This document shows, in pieces, positions 19,485 to 32,100 of a DNA stretch of 64,000 nucleotides. The notes beneath the pieces are model-generated. The model had not been told where the DNA came from. It did not search any database and saw nothing but the letters and a program-made list of their open reading frames with translations. This stretch comes from CAVOGJ01 sp963695405. Its GTDB lineage: Bacteria > Planctomycetota > Planctomycetia > Pirellulales > Pirellulaceae. The DNA lies in NCBI GenBank assembly GCA_963695405.1, contig CAVOGJ010000017.1:93590-157589 (forward strand). Direction: 5' to 3'. Positions within the stretch are counted from its first letter, which is position 1. Every line of letters starts with the position of its first letter. The position numbers and the translations under genes are program-made.

Positions 19485-20415
19485 TGCGCGGACCGATGAC
19501 GTCCGCGAAAATATCTGCGATCGCCTGCAGCCGAAAATCGCGAAACATATCCATGTGCGTCCCCGCCACGTCGATCACCTCAATCTGGCCCCGCGACACA
19601 TGGCCCCAACCGCCCTGGGAATCGGCGTGAATCCGAGGCGCTCCGGACTGAGCGCGAATTAAAACGCAGGGAAAGTCACAGGGTTGCGGTCGATAGCCTT
19701 GCAGGGCTTGGATACTCGCATCGGTCACCCGTCGACGATATTCATTCGCCGATAATTTCGGACCCGACGCACCGGCCTGCCTGGTGCCATCATTGCGGAA
19801 GAACCAACGACGCCAAGAATCGGGCAAACGACGAGTCGTCCGCAGACGATACATGAGCCCTTCGCGGAAATAATTCCAGCGCATCCGCCAAGACAGGTGA
19901 GAAATAGCCATCCATTGCCAGGACCACCAATCGAGATACGTCACTTTTGCGTCTGGACCTGGCTGGTCGATGATGAATCGCGCTGCGATCCGTTCGCCCG
20001 CTTGCTGAAGTTGTTGAGCCAGTTCGTACGCAATCGTCGCCCCCATCGAGTGACCGCAAAGGAAGTAAGGCCCACACGGCAACTGTCGTTGCAAACAAGC
20101 CAGATGCGCCCGAGCCATGTCTTCGATTGTCTCAAACATGACGTTCTGACCACCAGGCACGTGCAATTGCAGTGCAAACATCGCCTGGTCTGGGATCAGC
20201 TCACCTAAGCGACGATACGTGGGGACACCCGCACCTCCACCTAAGACACAGATCAACGGCACGCTGTCTTTGCGCACTCGGATCGAGATCAGATGGCTGT
20301 CCGCAAGAACGGAGTGACCAGTGACCGCAAGGCGTTCTTCCAGCAGTGCCTGCAGTTGCGACCGCGGCGCGTCGTCAGATGGTGATTCGTCCATCATCGG
20401 GCGACGGTCATTCAC
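19183..20415 (-). CDS. Type II thioesterase (editing hydrolase) of the NRPS-PKS cluster
   Basis: Alpha/beta-hydrolase thioesterase acting in trans, probably removing misprimed or stalled acyl groups from carrier proteins. It has an oxyanion/GGGAG region (LGGGAGVPTY), the nucleophile elbow GHSMG, and the catalytic His in GTHMDMF. The GTG at 20415 overlaps the ACP stop (GTGAATGA), implying translational coupling. The domain finishes near residue 315, but the frame continues about 100 residues antisense to the PEP-CTERM gene. A TGA in the next frame near 19476 would give a normal ~313-residue protein after a one-base correction (AA in CGAAGTTGA), so the tail is probably artificial. Confidence 0.82.
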   Translation of the reverse strand: MNDRRPMMDESPSDDAPRSQLQALLEERLAVTGHSVLADSHLISIRVRKDSVPLICVLGGGAGVPTYRRLGELIPDQAMFALQLHVPGGQNVMFETIEDMARAHLACLQRQLPCGPYFLCGHSMGATIAYELAQQLQQAGERIAARFIIDQPGPDAKVTYLDWWSWQWMAISHLSWRMRWNYFREGLMYRLRTTRRLPDSWRRWFFRNDGTRQAGASGPKLSANEYRRRVTDASIQALQGYRPQPCDFPCVLIRAQSGAPRIHADSQGGWGHVSRGQIEVIDVAGTHMDMFRDFRLQAIADIFADVIGPRITKLRVDNPVLPPASDAGGISRTHPGHTNPQSEPAPGPASSPGECRGRPPPSLCQSRRRQSDRHSRETDTDQGRVPPSARPARNSCQPSSSVLSKFASAP

Positions 20416-20821
20416 GATTCAGCCGTTGTAGTAACGCATCCACCTCGGCATCGGAAAGTTCGTCGAGCCTGTCCAACAGTGCTTGAGCTTGTTCGGCATC
20501 AAGCTCCTCCATACTCGAGACCCCGTCGACGCTTGTTGACGATGAATGCTCGCTCGTCGGTGCCAATCTGATTTCTTGAGCCAACTTTTCAACTAGCCCG
20601 TCAACCGTGGGAAAATCCCACACCAAGGTTGGCGGCAACCGCAGGCCCAACCGGTCCTCCAGATCACCCACAAGCATAATGGCATTGACCGAATCCATGC
20701 GATAGTGTTGCAGGTTTTCGTCACCGCGGATGCGATGCCGCGGCAATTGTAGCTCTTTGGCAAGCCATTCAAGGATCCAATCTCGAAGCTGATCAGGGTT
20801 ATTTTGGGTTCGCAAAATCAC
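20408..20821 (-). CDS. Free-standing acyl carrier protein
   Basis: Carries the acyl chain as a phosphopantetheine thioester between the FAAL, the dehydrogenase and the synthases. The carrier fold is visible with the modified serine in YRMDSVNAIM, followed by helix II and a PTVDGLVEKL end. A Ser/Glu/Asp-rich C-terminal extension (QALLDRLDELSDAEVDALLQRL) resembles docking or linker tails. I start at the GTG at 20821 because GGAG lies 8 bases before it; the frame further upstream is antifunctional shadow of the dehydrogenase. 137 residues. The gap to the preceding gene is 31 bases, and the stop overlaps the thioesterase start. Confidence 0.8.
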   Translation of the reverse strand: MILRTQNNPDQLRDWILEWLAKELQLPRHRIRGDENLQHYRMDSVNAIMLVGDLEDRLGLRLPPTLVWDFPTVDGLVEKLAQEIRLAPTSEHSSSTSVDGVSSMEELDAEQAQALLDRLDELSDAEVDALLQRLNRE

Positions 20822-20852
20822 ACTTTCTTCTCCAGCGGTCAATCCAAGGAGT

Positions 20853-23800
20853 TCATTTCTTTGACGCCAATCGTTCTCGCAACGCTGCTTCCAGTAATCT
20901 CCGTCGCCGTCCTTGATCGGCCGCCTCGTCGCTATCCTCAATCGTTTCGGACGGCGGATTTTCCGAGGGTCTCGCCGAGCCTGTGGGCTCACCTGCAGTG
21001 GCAAGACCGAGCAATGGATCGATTTCCACATCCTCTCCCGGCAGTCCCTGATGGATATCGCCAATCGAGTTGGCGAATCCGAGTATACTCTGGTCAAGCT
21101 CGTTTGGCCCCTGGGAACTGGGGCCACTTTGGGAAAATTCGTTGCCGGCCGCGATGGTCTGTTCCAACAAGCGGCGGGTCCACGCACTGATACGCAGATC
21201 GGCCGAATTCAAGGAACGCAAGACAGCGGCGTGTAGGAATGCACCTACGACCAGCTGACCCGAAAGGTAACTAGCCCACTGCTCACGTTGCGGCCCCGAC
21301 AACGAAGCTAACTTCTGGGAAGCTGTCCGAATTTGATTTCCGGCGCTTTTCACCAACGCCGCGATGTCCGACGGGGCATGCTCCGACAACCAGCCAAGGA
21401 ACTCGTTGAACGTTTGAGATTGTCCCAGATAACCCAACAGGCTTTCGTTTGGCCCCTCTCCGATACTCAGCGATTTGGCATCTCGCCAAATGCGTGACAC
21501 TTCGTTGTTCTCCATATAACCGCGACCGCCCAGAAGTTGAACAACGCTGGCCGTGGTGAAATTCAAGTATTCGCTGGCGGCGACCTTCACCACCATCATC
21601 ATCCACGCTGGGAGTCTTATTCCTCGATCCAATTCCTCGGCGAGTTGTCGGACAACGACGCTGACCGTTTGAATTTGGTCAGTCATCTCAGAGAGCCGGG
21701 CAATCACTAAAGGGTGATCAAGCAACCGACCCGTTGAGATCTGGCGACGAGTCGCATAGCGATGAAATAGCTGCAATGTCCGTCTCATCGCACCCAACGA
21801 TACCGCGGCCACGCATAGACGACCAACACCTCGCGCATCATTGGCGACGTCCATGCCGCGACCCGACTCGCCAAGCAACTGCACGGGCGGTATGACCACA
21901 TCCGTAAATTGCAAGCTGTTTTGCACAATCGAGCGCAGTCCGGTTGTCAGCGACTCTTCGCCGACGCGAACCCCATCGGCGTCCAAGGGGACCAGAAAAG
22001 CGGAAATTCCCTGCCGTCTTCCCTGAGCATCTGCTTCACGAGCCATCACAGTCACCCAGCTCGCCCACGCGGAACCGTTCCATCTTTTGACTCCTGACAA
22101 CTTCCAGCCTCCGGATTTCAGCCGAACAGCCGTCGCCTCGATGGCGCCGATATTCGCCCCGGCCTCTGGTTCGGAGAGCGCAAAGGCGGCCAGCTGCCTC
22201 CCGGTTGCTAAGCCTGGCAGCAGTCGCGTTTGGAGGTCGACAGCGGCAAAATGAAGAATCGGTCGCAGTCCATTCGTGTTGCTCAGAAAAACGAGTGTCG
22301 CCAACGAAAGATCAATCGCCGCAAGCTGTTCCAGGACACTTAGCATCTGGACGTGAGCCAGTTCCAGCCCCCCATACTGTTTCGGTACCTGCAAGCCAAA
22401 CAGTCCTTGATTGCCAAAGTCGAGCATCGCATGCGGCGCGATTGTCCGACGCTCGTCCATCAGCCGAGAATTGAGCCGGCGTGAAGCGTACTTACGCAGC
22501 CAATCAATCAATTCATCGCCGGTGCGAACCGTTCTGACGCTCGTCCCAACCGAATTCCCACCGAAGCGAGACGATTCTCGGTCCATACCGGGATCGAAAC
22601 TCTCTATCATTCGGTCCGCCCTCCACTGGGAAATGAACTCCAACTCGTTGGCGAGATAAGCCTTGCGGCTGGCCTGCCGCTGTACTTTGCCGCTCGCGGT
22701 CTTGGGAATACTCCCTCGTTTCAGCAACAGTACGTGAAAGACATCAATCTCGTGTTGTTCAACAATCGCCTCAACAATGTTCGCCAGTCGTTGCTGAGAG
22801 GAGTCTGGCAAATCGACTAGGCGATCCACTTCTTGGAGAAGGATCAGCCGCTCCGATCCCTCAACAACGACCGAGAAAGCAGCGGAAGTCTGGCCATGAA
22901 ATGCGGCGTCTGACCGCTGGGCCGTCCATTCAAGATCCTGCGGATAATGATTGCTTCCTCGGATAATGATCAAGTCCTTCAAACGTCCGCTAATGAATAG
23001 TTCGTTTTCAAACAGAAAACCAAGATCGCCTGTTCGCAGGTACGGCCCTGCGTTATGACCCGTCGGTTGAGCTAGAAACACGTCAGCAGACTCCGCCGAG
23101 CGTCGCCAGTATCCCTCCGCCACGGCCGGGCTGCGTACCCAGATCTCTCCGATTTTCCCGTGCGCCAATGTCTGGAGTGTCATCGGATCAACAATCTGCA
23201 CGTCGGTATCCGCGTAGACCGTTCCGCACGACACGATCGTCCGCGTTTGCGCAGCTGTCGGCGCACACAAAGACTTCGTTTCGCTCCAGCACCGCAGCGT
23301 CTAATTGCAACGCCTGCGGTGCATTACGAACGCCACAAAAGGAGACCATCAGGGTGGCTTCTCCGAGTCCATACGCGGGGCAAAACGTTTCCCACGAAAA
23401 GCCGCAGCGGCGAAACTTCTGAAAGAACTGCTGCATGACCTGAAAGTTGATGGGCTCGGCCGCGATTCCCGCCGCTTTCCAGCGACTTAGGTCGAAGTCA
23501 GCCAGCAAGTCGTCTGCCACGCGTCGCAGGCAATGCTCATAGGCGAAACTCGGACCTTGGCTGTGCGTCCCGCCGAAACGGCTGATCGCCGCCAGCCAAT
23601 TCCGCGGGCGGCGGACAAAGGAAAACGGTGACAGAATGTAGCAAGGCGTCCCGTTGAACAACGGCTGCAACAGCCCCTCCACCAACCCCCAATCGTGGAA
23701 ATTCGGCATCCAGGTGATGGTCACGCTATCGCTGTCATAGCTGCAGGTTTTCTGCAGCCACTTCAAATGATGGACCAAATTTTTGTGTGTGATCTCGATG

Positions 23801-24336
23801 CCCTTCGGCGTGCTGGTTGAACCGGATGTGTATTGCAAATACGCCAACTCGGAGTCCGAGGCCATGGACAGCGGCAAAGTGGACGCCGGCGTGACGGAAA
23901 TCCGTTGTGTCTCGAAAGTAGCAAGCGCGATTCGCTGGTCCGATAGTAGTTCGGTCACATGCGGCAGCGTTTCGGACGACGTAAGCACGATGCGTGCATC
24001 GCAATCGTCGATAATGCTTCTGAGCCGCGATCCGGAACGTTTTTGCCGAGTCGACTCGGGAGGGGGTGCTGGGACACCGATGACGCCTGCCATGAGGCAT
24101 CCCAGGAAACCCACTAGGAACTCGATGCCCGCCGGATAGAGTAAGAGGGCCCGTTCACGGGCCAACCCCCGCTTCTGCAGTTCAGCGGCAATCGCTTGAG
24201 AACGCTCAGCGAGCTCCCGGTAGTTGATCTGTTGCGACGGCTCGATTCCATCGCGCAGCACGGTAAACGCGATTTTTTCTTCGAGCTGCGCCGCTCGATT
24301 CAGCACGATATCGGTCAGTGTCTCAGGCATCTTCAT
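20853..24336 (-). CDS. Fatty-acyl-AMP ligase fused to acyl-CoA dehydrogenase, one frame break
   Basis: Predicted to activate a fatty acid as its adenylate, transfer it to the ACP, and desaturate the chain at alpha-beta. The N-terminal ~600 residues are a FAAL: YTSGSTSTPKG (A3), FHDWGLVEGLL, AYGLGEATL, and C-terminal GKVQR. The C-terminal ~560 are an acyl-CoA dehydrogenase: FALSEPEAGAN, the GGRGYMENNEVSRIWRDAK block, and the EGPNE segment near the usual catalytic Glu. Two frames meet at 23269-23271, where one T of TTT appears extra; the joined text reads ERNEVLCAPTAAQTR. Total about 1,160 residues. The extra ~100 C-terminal residues are disordered. It lies between the P450 and the ACP. Confidence 0.85.
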
Positions 24337-24689
24337 TCGTATGTTGGGCGGCGATCCATTGCCGCGACTCCGCAGTCATACCGCCCGTTCAGCTCCCTAT
24401 TCGTCGCAAACTTTATTTGTACCGTTCCGTCGCTCCCGGAAAGCCGTACGTGTCGGTCACAGGCGATGTGTTGCATCGGGTCTTGCGTTTCTTCGGAAGA
24501 GTGCGCCGGGTGGCGGTGTGCGGGCAGGCGGGAGTGGGCGTGTCGCGGAGCGACAGGGCGACAGTGGCCGATGGAATCGACAAAGAGCCGAACGACCTGA
24601 ACAAGTCCTATCTTGCATGCTAAATGGCCTGGCATTTACGAATGGTTAATGCGATGTGGGAAAGGGTGCAGACGGTTTAGAAAAAGACC
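24337..24689. other. Intergenic stretch between P450 and FAAL genes
   Basis: About 350 bases without a recognisable gene. The small minus-strand frame 24333-24635 has a Cys/His-rich, unnatural composition and no family resemblance. It may contain a promoter for the FAAL-ACP-thioesterase group, since the spacing is larger than elsewhere in the cluster. Confidence 0.45.
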
Positions 24690-26019
24690 CTAAGTTAACG
24701 AAGGCAAGCGTCGTACCACTCGCAAGCGAAAATTCTCGGAAGGGGCTAATAGCGTTCCGTGCCGTACCGGGACCACATCGCCAGAGGTAAACGATTCGAA
24801 CTCGGCGGTGCGAAGGACCTCCGCCACGATGGTCTTGATCGTCACGATGGCCAGCTTGGCCCCAATGCAGGTTCGCAGTCCGCCACCAAACGGAAAGTAC
24901 TCGTAATGCCGGTACGTCCCCCGCTGAAATCGCTCGGGGCGGAATTCATTCGGTCGCTCGTATAGTGAGGGACGGCGGTGGACTAGGTACGTGCACGGCA
25001 ACAGGGTGGTTTCGGCCGGATAAGTTCGCCCCACAATGGGCGTCTCCTGAGTCAACCGCCGTCCCGTCGGAGTCGTGACCACCGGATACATCCGCAGTGA
25101 CTCCTTGATTGTCGCATCCAACCAGGAAACCTGCGCCGACGCCTCCGCTCCGTCGCCGGTCGAAGCCAACTCCCGAGCCAGCACGTCGAGCACCTCTGGC
25201 GACTCGTGGATCCAGAAGAGAGTCCACGTGGTCGATAGTGTGGTGGGATCGACACCCGCTATCAACATCGTAAAGACATGGTCTTCGATCTGTTCCGCGG
25301 ATAAAGCGGTCCCGTCAGACTCTCGGTAAGTGGCCAACTGTGCGAACAATCCGTGGGCGGTCACGGCGCCGGAGCGAATTCGTTTGATCGCCCGGTGCAT
25401 TCCTTTACGGAGCAGCGGATGCCATTTTGTGAAGCGGGACCAGGGACTCCAGGTGCCGTAGTCCTTGGTCAGATCCTTAAGAAAAATATTGCGGAGCAGC
25501 TTGCACAGCTCGGTCTGCCCGCCTCCAAAAAGAAAGCCCAGCATCTGTTCGAAGATGACGGTATGCACAAAATGACGGACGCGGATAATGTCTCCACGCT
25601 GCCAACTCTCCGCTTGCTTTGATATTTGTCGTGTGAGCCCGACCCGCCATTCGGTGTGTGTATCGGCCGCGAACTGGGGTGTCAACAGTCGCCTTTGGTT
25701 GGAGTGGTCGTCGCCATCGAGCACCAGCAGCGAACGTGTTCCCATGATTAAACCGTAATGCTCGTTGTATTTGCCGCAAGTGTAGTGCTCTCGTGACAAC
25801 GCAAAGATCTCTTTGACGGCTAAGGGGTCGCAAAACAACACGGTCGGACCTTGCGATCCGAGCTGTACCGTAAACGTATCACCGTAAGTGGCATGACACG
25901 TCGACCAAAACTCAATTGGGCGCATCAATCCACTGCTGCGCCTGTTCCCATGCCGGCAGCGACGGACCGCGGGGAAGTTCGCCGGCAACGATCTCGACTC
26001 GATCTTGATTATCATTCAT
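24690..26019 (-). CDS. Cytochrome P450, one frame break near the N-terminus
   Basis: Heme-thiolate monooxygenase, probably oxidising the acyl or peptide product. I-helix (AGVDPTTLSTTW), the ExxR pair (ESLR), a PERF-type block (RPERFQRG), and heme loop FPFGGGLRTCIG with the Cys ligand are all present. The true start is the ATG at 26019 (MNDNQDRVEIVAGELPRGPS), giving a normal P450 N-terminus (LPRGPSLPAWEQAQQW). The body is in another frame from MRPIEFWS. One T of TT at 25927-25928 seems extra, and the join reads WMMRPIEF. About 442 residues. No ferredoxin gene is adjacent. Confidence 0.88.
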
Positions 26020-26128
26020 TGTATGACATTCGGAGACGGCCCGCGGTTTGCCCACAATCGCTTTGATTTCGTTGTCTACGAACTAACGATGGCGTTGATG
26101 CTTGCCAAGCCAGGGCACTCGTAAGACG

Positions 26129-29100
26129 TCACAATGCAGCAGATTCTTCTTTGCTATAAGCGCCGTTAGGCGGTACCGAATCAGCCACTCGATCGACGTC
26201 GCCACGCACTTTTTCCGCCAACACCTTCACTGCCGGTTCTTGCAGAATAGTAAAATGGGTGGCTGAGACGTGATGCACCTCGATCCCGCCATCCGCTAAT
26301 GCCCCCCAGCCCAGATATTCGTCATCCCCATCAAGTGGACCGCGAATCGTGGCCCGGTACAGGGTCAACTGGCCCGAAAATGGCTGCGGTCGATAGTTCG
26401 CCCCCGCAAATGCATTCACTTCCTCGATGTCCTTGCTGTCCTGTAAAACCGGTCGCCCCAGCGACTGCATCGCCCGCGTCGCGGCGCGGGTAAACTTTGC
26501 CGCGATGCGTTTACGAAGCACTTCGAGCGGTCGCTCCGTGGATTCTTCGCTTGCCAATTGCGCTTTAAAGGCGGCCAACCTGCCGCGTAGCGAGAGCGAT
26601 TTCCCAACCTCTTCCATATAGGACCACTCGATCGTGTCAAACATCCCGAGCAGCCCCACTCGGCCACCCCGTGCAACCATCTGACGGGCGACCTCAAAGG
26701 CAACCGCGCCACCGAAAGAATAGCCCACGACACAATAGGGCCCCTCGGGCTGCATCTCGGTGATGGCATCGACGTAGTAGGCGGCCATGTCCTCCACCCG
26801 CGTATGAAATGGCTCGCGCCCATCCAACCCACGCGGCAAGAGACCATACATCGGATAGTCTTCACCCAGATGAAAGGCGAGACTGTGAAATTTGATCACG
26901 TTTCCGCCTAATCCGGAAATCACATAGAGCGGCGGTTTGATCCCGTGGGGCTGGATGGCGACCAGCGCCGGGCTGGCATGGAGATCCGGTCGTCGGTTTT
27001 CACGTGCGTCGCGAATCAACTGGCCCATTTTACGAACAGTCCTGGCTTCAAATAGCGTCGACAGCCCGAGATCGACGCCGTAAGACTTCTTGATCTTGGC
27101 AAACAGCCGTGCCACGATCAGGCTATGGCCACCTAGGTCGAGAAAATCATCGTCCAGGTTCACTTCGTCCATACCAAGTAGCTCTTGCCACCACTCGACC
27201 AGCTGCTGCTCGACCTCGTCGGTGGATGATCGTTTGCCCGCTCCGATGCTCCCTCTTGCCGCGCTGCCAGTGCTGGCCGCTTCCAGTCCCGCCGGCAGTA
27301 CGAATACACCGGGCGGCGTTTTGGCGGACAAGATACGCGTGAAGATCCGTGCCCCATCAGCCGGCGAAATGTCGCGTTGCTCCAGCGTTTCCTCCCTGAC
27401 TGCTGTTTCCGCAGGCACCGGTCTTTCTGCATCAATCGCCTGCTCCGGATTGCTGACCAGCCGCATGGAAAATCCGTCAATCGCCGCCAGCACCTCCCCA
27501 GTGGAATCCAAGAGCGTCAGATCGAACGTGACGACATCCCGCCCAGCGACGTTGCCAGGTCGGCTGCGTAGATGGCTGAACAATTTACGAGGGAAAGGAC
27601 GATAGATCCGAATTCTGTGGTACGATAGAGGAAAATAGACGGCCGGCGATTGATCGTAATTCTCGATCAAGTACAGGGCCGCTCCCGTCGCTAGATCGAA
27701 TAGCGCTGGATGCAGCGCGTAGTCGATCACGTCCGCAGCCAGTGCCTCCGGTAGCTCGACCACCGCCACGGCTTCGTTCGTGCCAAAATGGATCCGCTGC
27801 AGGGTCCGCCACCGCGGTCCGAAACGGAAGAACTGCTCTTGTTTCGTACGCTGCTGATCGTCAAATTCCAGCACGTGCGAGTGGCAGCGGTCGACGATTC
27901 GTGCCAGATCCTGGTGCTTGGGCGGCGGTTGCGTCAGCCGGCTGACACGTCCCGTCGCATGCTCCGTCCACTCCGCATCGCGGGCACGCACGGAGAATTC
28001 GTAGGTTTCGTCCTGACCAAGCTGCAAATGCAGCCGAGCATCTCGTGCCTGACCCGGATCGACGAACAGCGGCGCCAGAAAAAACACATCCTCGAACTCA
28101 ACCCCATGAAACGAACCGTGATCGATCGCGGCACGTGTCATTTCCAGATAACATGTCCCTGGCAGAATGGCGCGTCCACTATGCCAGCGATGATCCGCCA
28201 GCACCCACTGCGTATCCAACGCCAGTCGCAGTGACTGGACCAGTTCCCTATCCGATTCGAGCAAGCGACGGCCCAAGAGCGGATGCGGTGACGACTCGCG
28301 AGCAGCGGCGCCCACGTCCCGCCAACGCCCCCAGTTGATGGCCACCCGGTTGCTTTCCGGGCGACTGGCCGCAAAGGCATCCAAAAAGGAATTGGCCGCC
28401 ACATAATCGATTTGCCCGGCCGGTGCGAGCAACGTGCTAACCGACGAAAATAGCGCGAAAAAATCTAAGGGCGAATCACCGACCGCCTGAGAGAGGGACA
28501 GCGTGCCCTGCACTTTCGGATTGAGGACACGGGCCGCGCGATCCCGCGTTTTCAAGAGAAGCGGGCCATCATCGAGTACGCCCGCCGCATGGATGATTCC
28601 GTCGAGCGAACCGAACGAGGTACGTGCCAGCTGAATCACTCGCTGACAATCGTCCAAGTGCGTCACATCCCCCTCAGCAACGATGACCTCACCGCCCACG
28701 GCACGAATTTCCAGCAGCCTTCCGCAGCTGTTGCCTCACCAACGGCGACGTGGCCTCATCATCCTGAAGTTCCGACCAGGCGGATGCCGCCGGAAATGGT
28801 GTTCGGACAACCAGCACCAAACGGGCTTGAAAGTCACGCGCCAGCGTCTCGGCAATCACCAGCCCCAGTCCGCCCAGACCACCAGTAATCAGGTATACGC
28901 CGTGCGGCTTGAGTCGTCGATCGGATTCGCTCGGCGGGAACTTGGCCGCGACCAGTTCCTCAATCCATCGTTCCCCGGCACGAAGAGCGACGACCGGATC
29001 CGTGACCGGTGTACTCAGTTCCCTCAGGATTTGCACGGCAAGTTGTCCGGGAGCTTGGGCAGTCGCCTGGATATCGATATTACGGCAAACCATACCGGGC

Positions 29101-32100
29101 AACTCCTTGGGGAGCACGCGAATGGGGCCCAGCATGGTGGCCGCGATCGGATCATGACAGGTTTCTCCGTCGACGGCCTGCACGCGATCGGATATCGCTG
29201 CCAGGTGCACATCGGCCAGATCGAGCGCTAACAGCGATTGTCCGAGGAAAAACAGGCTGTAGAAGCTGAAATCTAGCCGAGCTTCGCACGATGGCTCGGT
29301 CGCAGTTGGTCCCATAAGAGACCAAAGATGGACGATACGGCGCGGATGCCGCCCTTGTTTTACGAGGTCATGCAACAGTGCATCGTAGTCTTTCCGCTCA
29401 CCAGGACGAATCACGTATTCATTACGATCCTTTCTTTGATAATTGTCACCGCTGATGATCTCGACGACGTCATGTTGGGCCCCTCGTAACTGAGTCGCTA
29501 TTTGCTTGCCGATACCGAGAGGGTCGACGAACACCAACCAATTCGCCGGCGCCATCGATTCGGCTGCGGGCGACGCTGCACGATGCCAACTTTCCACATA
29601 AAACCATTGGTCCCAGCTCGTTGGCTCCCCCACGACCGGCCGGTCTGCTGCAGGCGCCAGGTCCCGACCGGAGCCTGTTTCGGCTGCCGACGAGGACGAC
29701 GATCCGCTTGCGGTTTCCCTTGGGGAATCGGGTTCGATCCAGAATCGTTGCCGCTCGAAGGGATACGTCGGCAACGGAATCCGCCGGACGGCCGCGTGGT
29801 CGTGACGCGGGGACCAATCGATCGTCTGTCCGCCCAACCACAGTTGCCCCAGCGTGGTTTGCACAACGGCCAATTCGTCAGCCGCTTCTCCTGCAGGCCC
29901 CAACGAAGAGAACACCGGGACGGCCTGGCCCGACTCACGTGCGTGCTCCCGCACCAGGGAAGTCAACGATCGTCCCGGGCCGACCTCGAGCACGGCACCC
30001 GGCGGATCTCGCAGCAACTCGTTAACACAGGCCGAGAACCGCACCGTGTTTCGCAGGTGAGCCGTCCAATATTCAGGATCGGTGGCTTCCGCGTCCGTGA
30101 TCCAGGTGCCGGTAAGATTCGACAGATAGGGAATCCGAGGAGGATGCAAGGTAAGCTGGCAGACGCTCGCCCGAAACTGGCTCAGTATTGGATCCATCAT
30201 GATCGAATGAAACGCATGCGATGTCCGCAGCCGACGACAAAACACATCTCTGGATTGCAGCCGATTTTCCAGCTGGTCGACGAGACGAGTCGGGCCGGAA
30301 ACGACGCATTGCCCCGGGGCGTTGACGACCGCGAGCGACAGGCCGTCGGAAATCTCGATTTCTTCCTCGGCCAACCCGACGGCCAGCATCGCCCCCGGCT
30401 CGCATTGCTGCATCAAACGTCCGCGTATGGCCGTGATGGCTAGGACATCGTCAAGTGACATGACACCGGCCAGGCAAGCGGCCACATATTCGCCAATGCT
30501 GTGACCCAACATCGCCTGTGGCCGAATGCCGTGAGCCAACCACCATTGAGCCAGGGAATACTCGACCGCCACCAGCGCCGGTTGGGTGATCCTTGTCTGG
30601 TTCAGCTGCTCCGTCGCTTCCCGCACGTTGTCGGGGCGTGGGTACATTAGCTCGCGCAGATCGACGGCAAGGTGGGACCGTAGTCGTTCGGCGCAATCGT
30701 CAAGTGCATCGCGAAAGATCGGCTCGCTCTCGTACAAGCCAGCCGCCATGTTCACGTGTTGAGCGCCTTGACCGGAGAAGACAAAGGCGACCCTTTCCAG
30801 CCCCTGGGGGTTTGCCTGCCGCGCCAGATGGGCCGGCCGAGGCGGTTCGGAAAGCAGACGGGCCGCCTCGTCGACGTCGCGGGCGACGACGATCCGCCGA
30901 TGCGCAAAAACCTGTCGGCCGACTTGCAGCGTCCATGCCACGTCGGCCAGGCTCACGTGAGGATGCTCGCGCAAATACGCAGCCAGTCGCGCCGCCGCTT
31001 GCTCCAAGGCGGAGGCCGTCTTGGCGGACAGCGGCAGTATCTGATACGGACGGCTGGTCGACGATCGCACCGGCTCGTGGTAACTGGCTTCCTCCAGGAC
31101 GACGTGCGCGTTGGTGCCGCCAATGCCGAGTGAGGTGACGCAGGCGCGGCGGGGATGACCGTCGCTGGGCCACTCCGATAGCTGCTGATTGACGTAAAAC
31201 GGACTGCTTGGAAAATCGATCTCGGGATTCGGAGTCTCGTAGTTCAGGCTGGCTGGTATCTGCCGATGTCGCAGCGCGAGCACGGTCTTGATCAAACCCG
31301 CCACACCCGCCGCCGCATCGAGATGCCCAAGATTTGTCTTGAGCGATCCGATCGCACAATAATTTGAGCGTGTCGTGTGCTGCCGAAAGGCCTGCGTCAG
31401 CGCCTTGATCTCGATCGGATCGCCCACCAGGGTTCCCGTCCCATGGGCCTCGACATACGAGACCGTATCGGCTGGCACGCCGGCCACCTCCAGCGCCTCG
31501 GTGATGACTTCTGCCTGTCCGGCCACGCTGGGAGCCAGAAAACCGGCTTTGCGACGACCGTCGTTGTTGACCGCCGATCCAAGAATGACGGCGTGAATCG
31601 TATCATGGTCGCGGAGGGCATCTTCCAGCCGCCGCAGCACGACCAACCCGACGCCGCTGGAAAAAATCGTGCCTGAGCAAGATGCGTCAAACGCGCGACA
31701 ATGCCCGTCACGCGACAGGATTTCTCCCTCTCGATGCAAATAACCGCGCCCGTGAGGGATTTCGATTGTCACGCCGCCCGCCAGCGCCATATCGCATTCA
31801 CCGTTCAACAGACTCTGGCAGGCCAGATGCACGGCCACTAGCGAAGTCGAGCAAGCCGTCTGGACGGTCACGCTGGGGCCGCGCAGGTCGAACTGGTAGG
31901 CCACGCGCGTGGCCAGGACGTCCTTGTCATTTCCCGTTTGGCGAATCAGGAAGAAGCCGGCACTGTCGAGCAGGCGGCGGTTCTTCAGCAGATGGTGGAT
32001 CAGGTAACCACCAGCTCCTGAGCCGGCAAAAATGCCGATCGAACCCGAAAAGCTTGTCGGGACATGCCCTGCATCCTCCAGCGCTTCCCACGAGCATTCG

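Noticed and set aside
24333..24635. 100-residue minus-strand ORF between the P450 and FAAL genes
   Set aside because: Composition rich in His/Cys/Arg, no ribosome site and no family.
28689..28720. Programmed ribosomal frameshift in the PKS
   Set aside because: No slippery heptamer followed by a stable structure; the same type of break occurs in unrelated genes, so a general cause is more likely.
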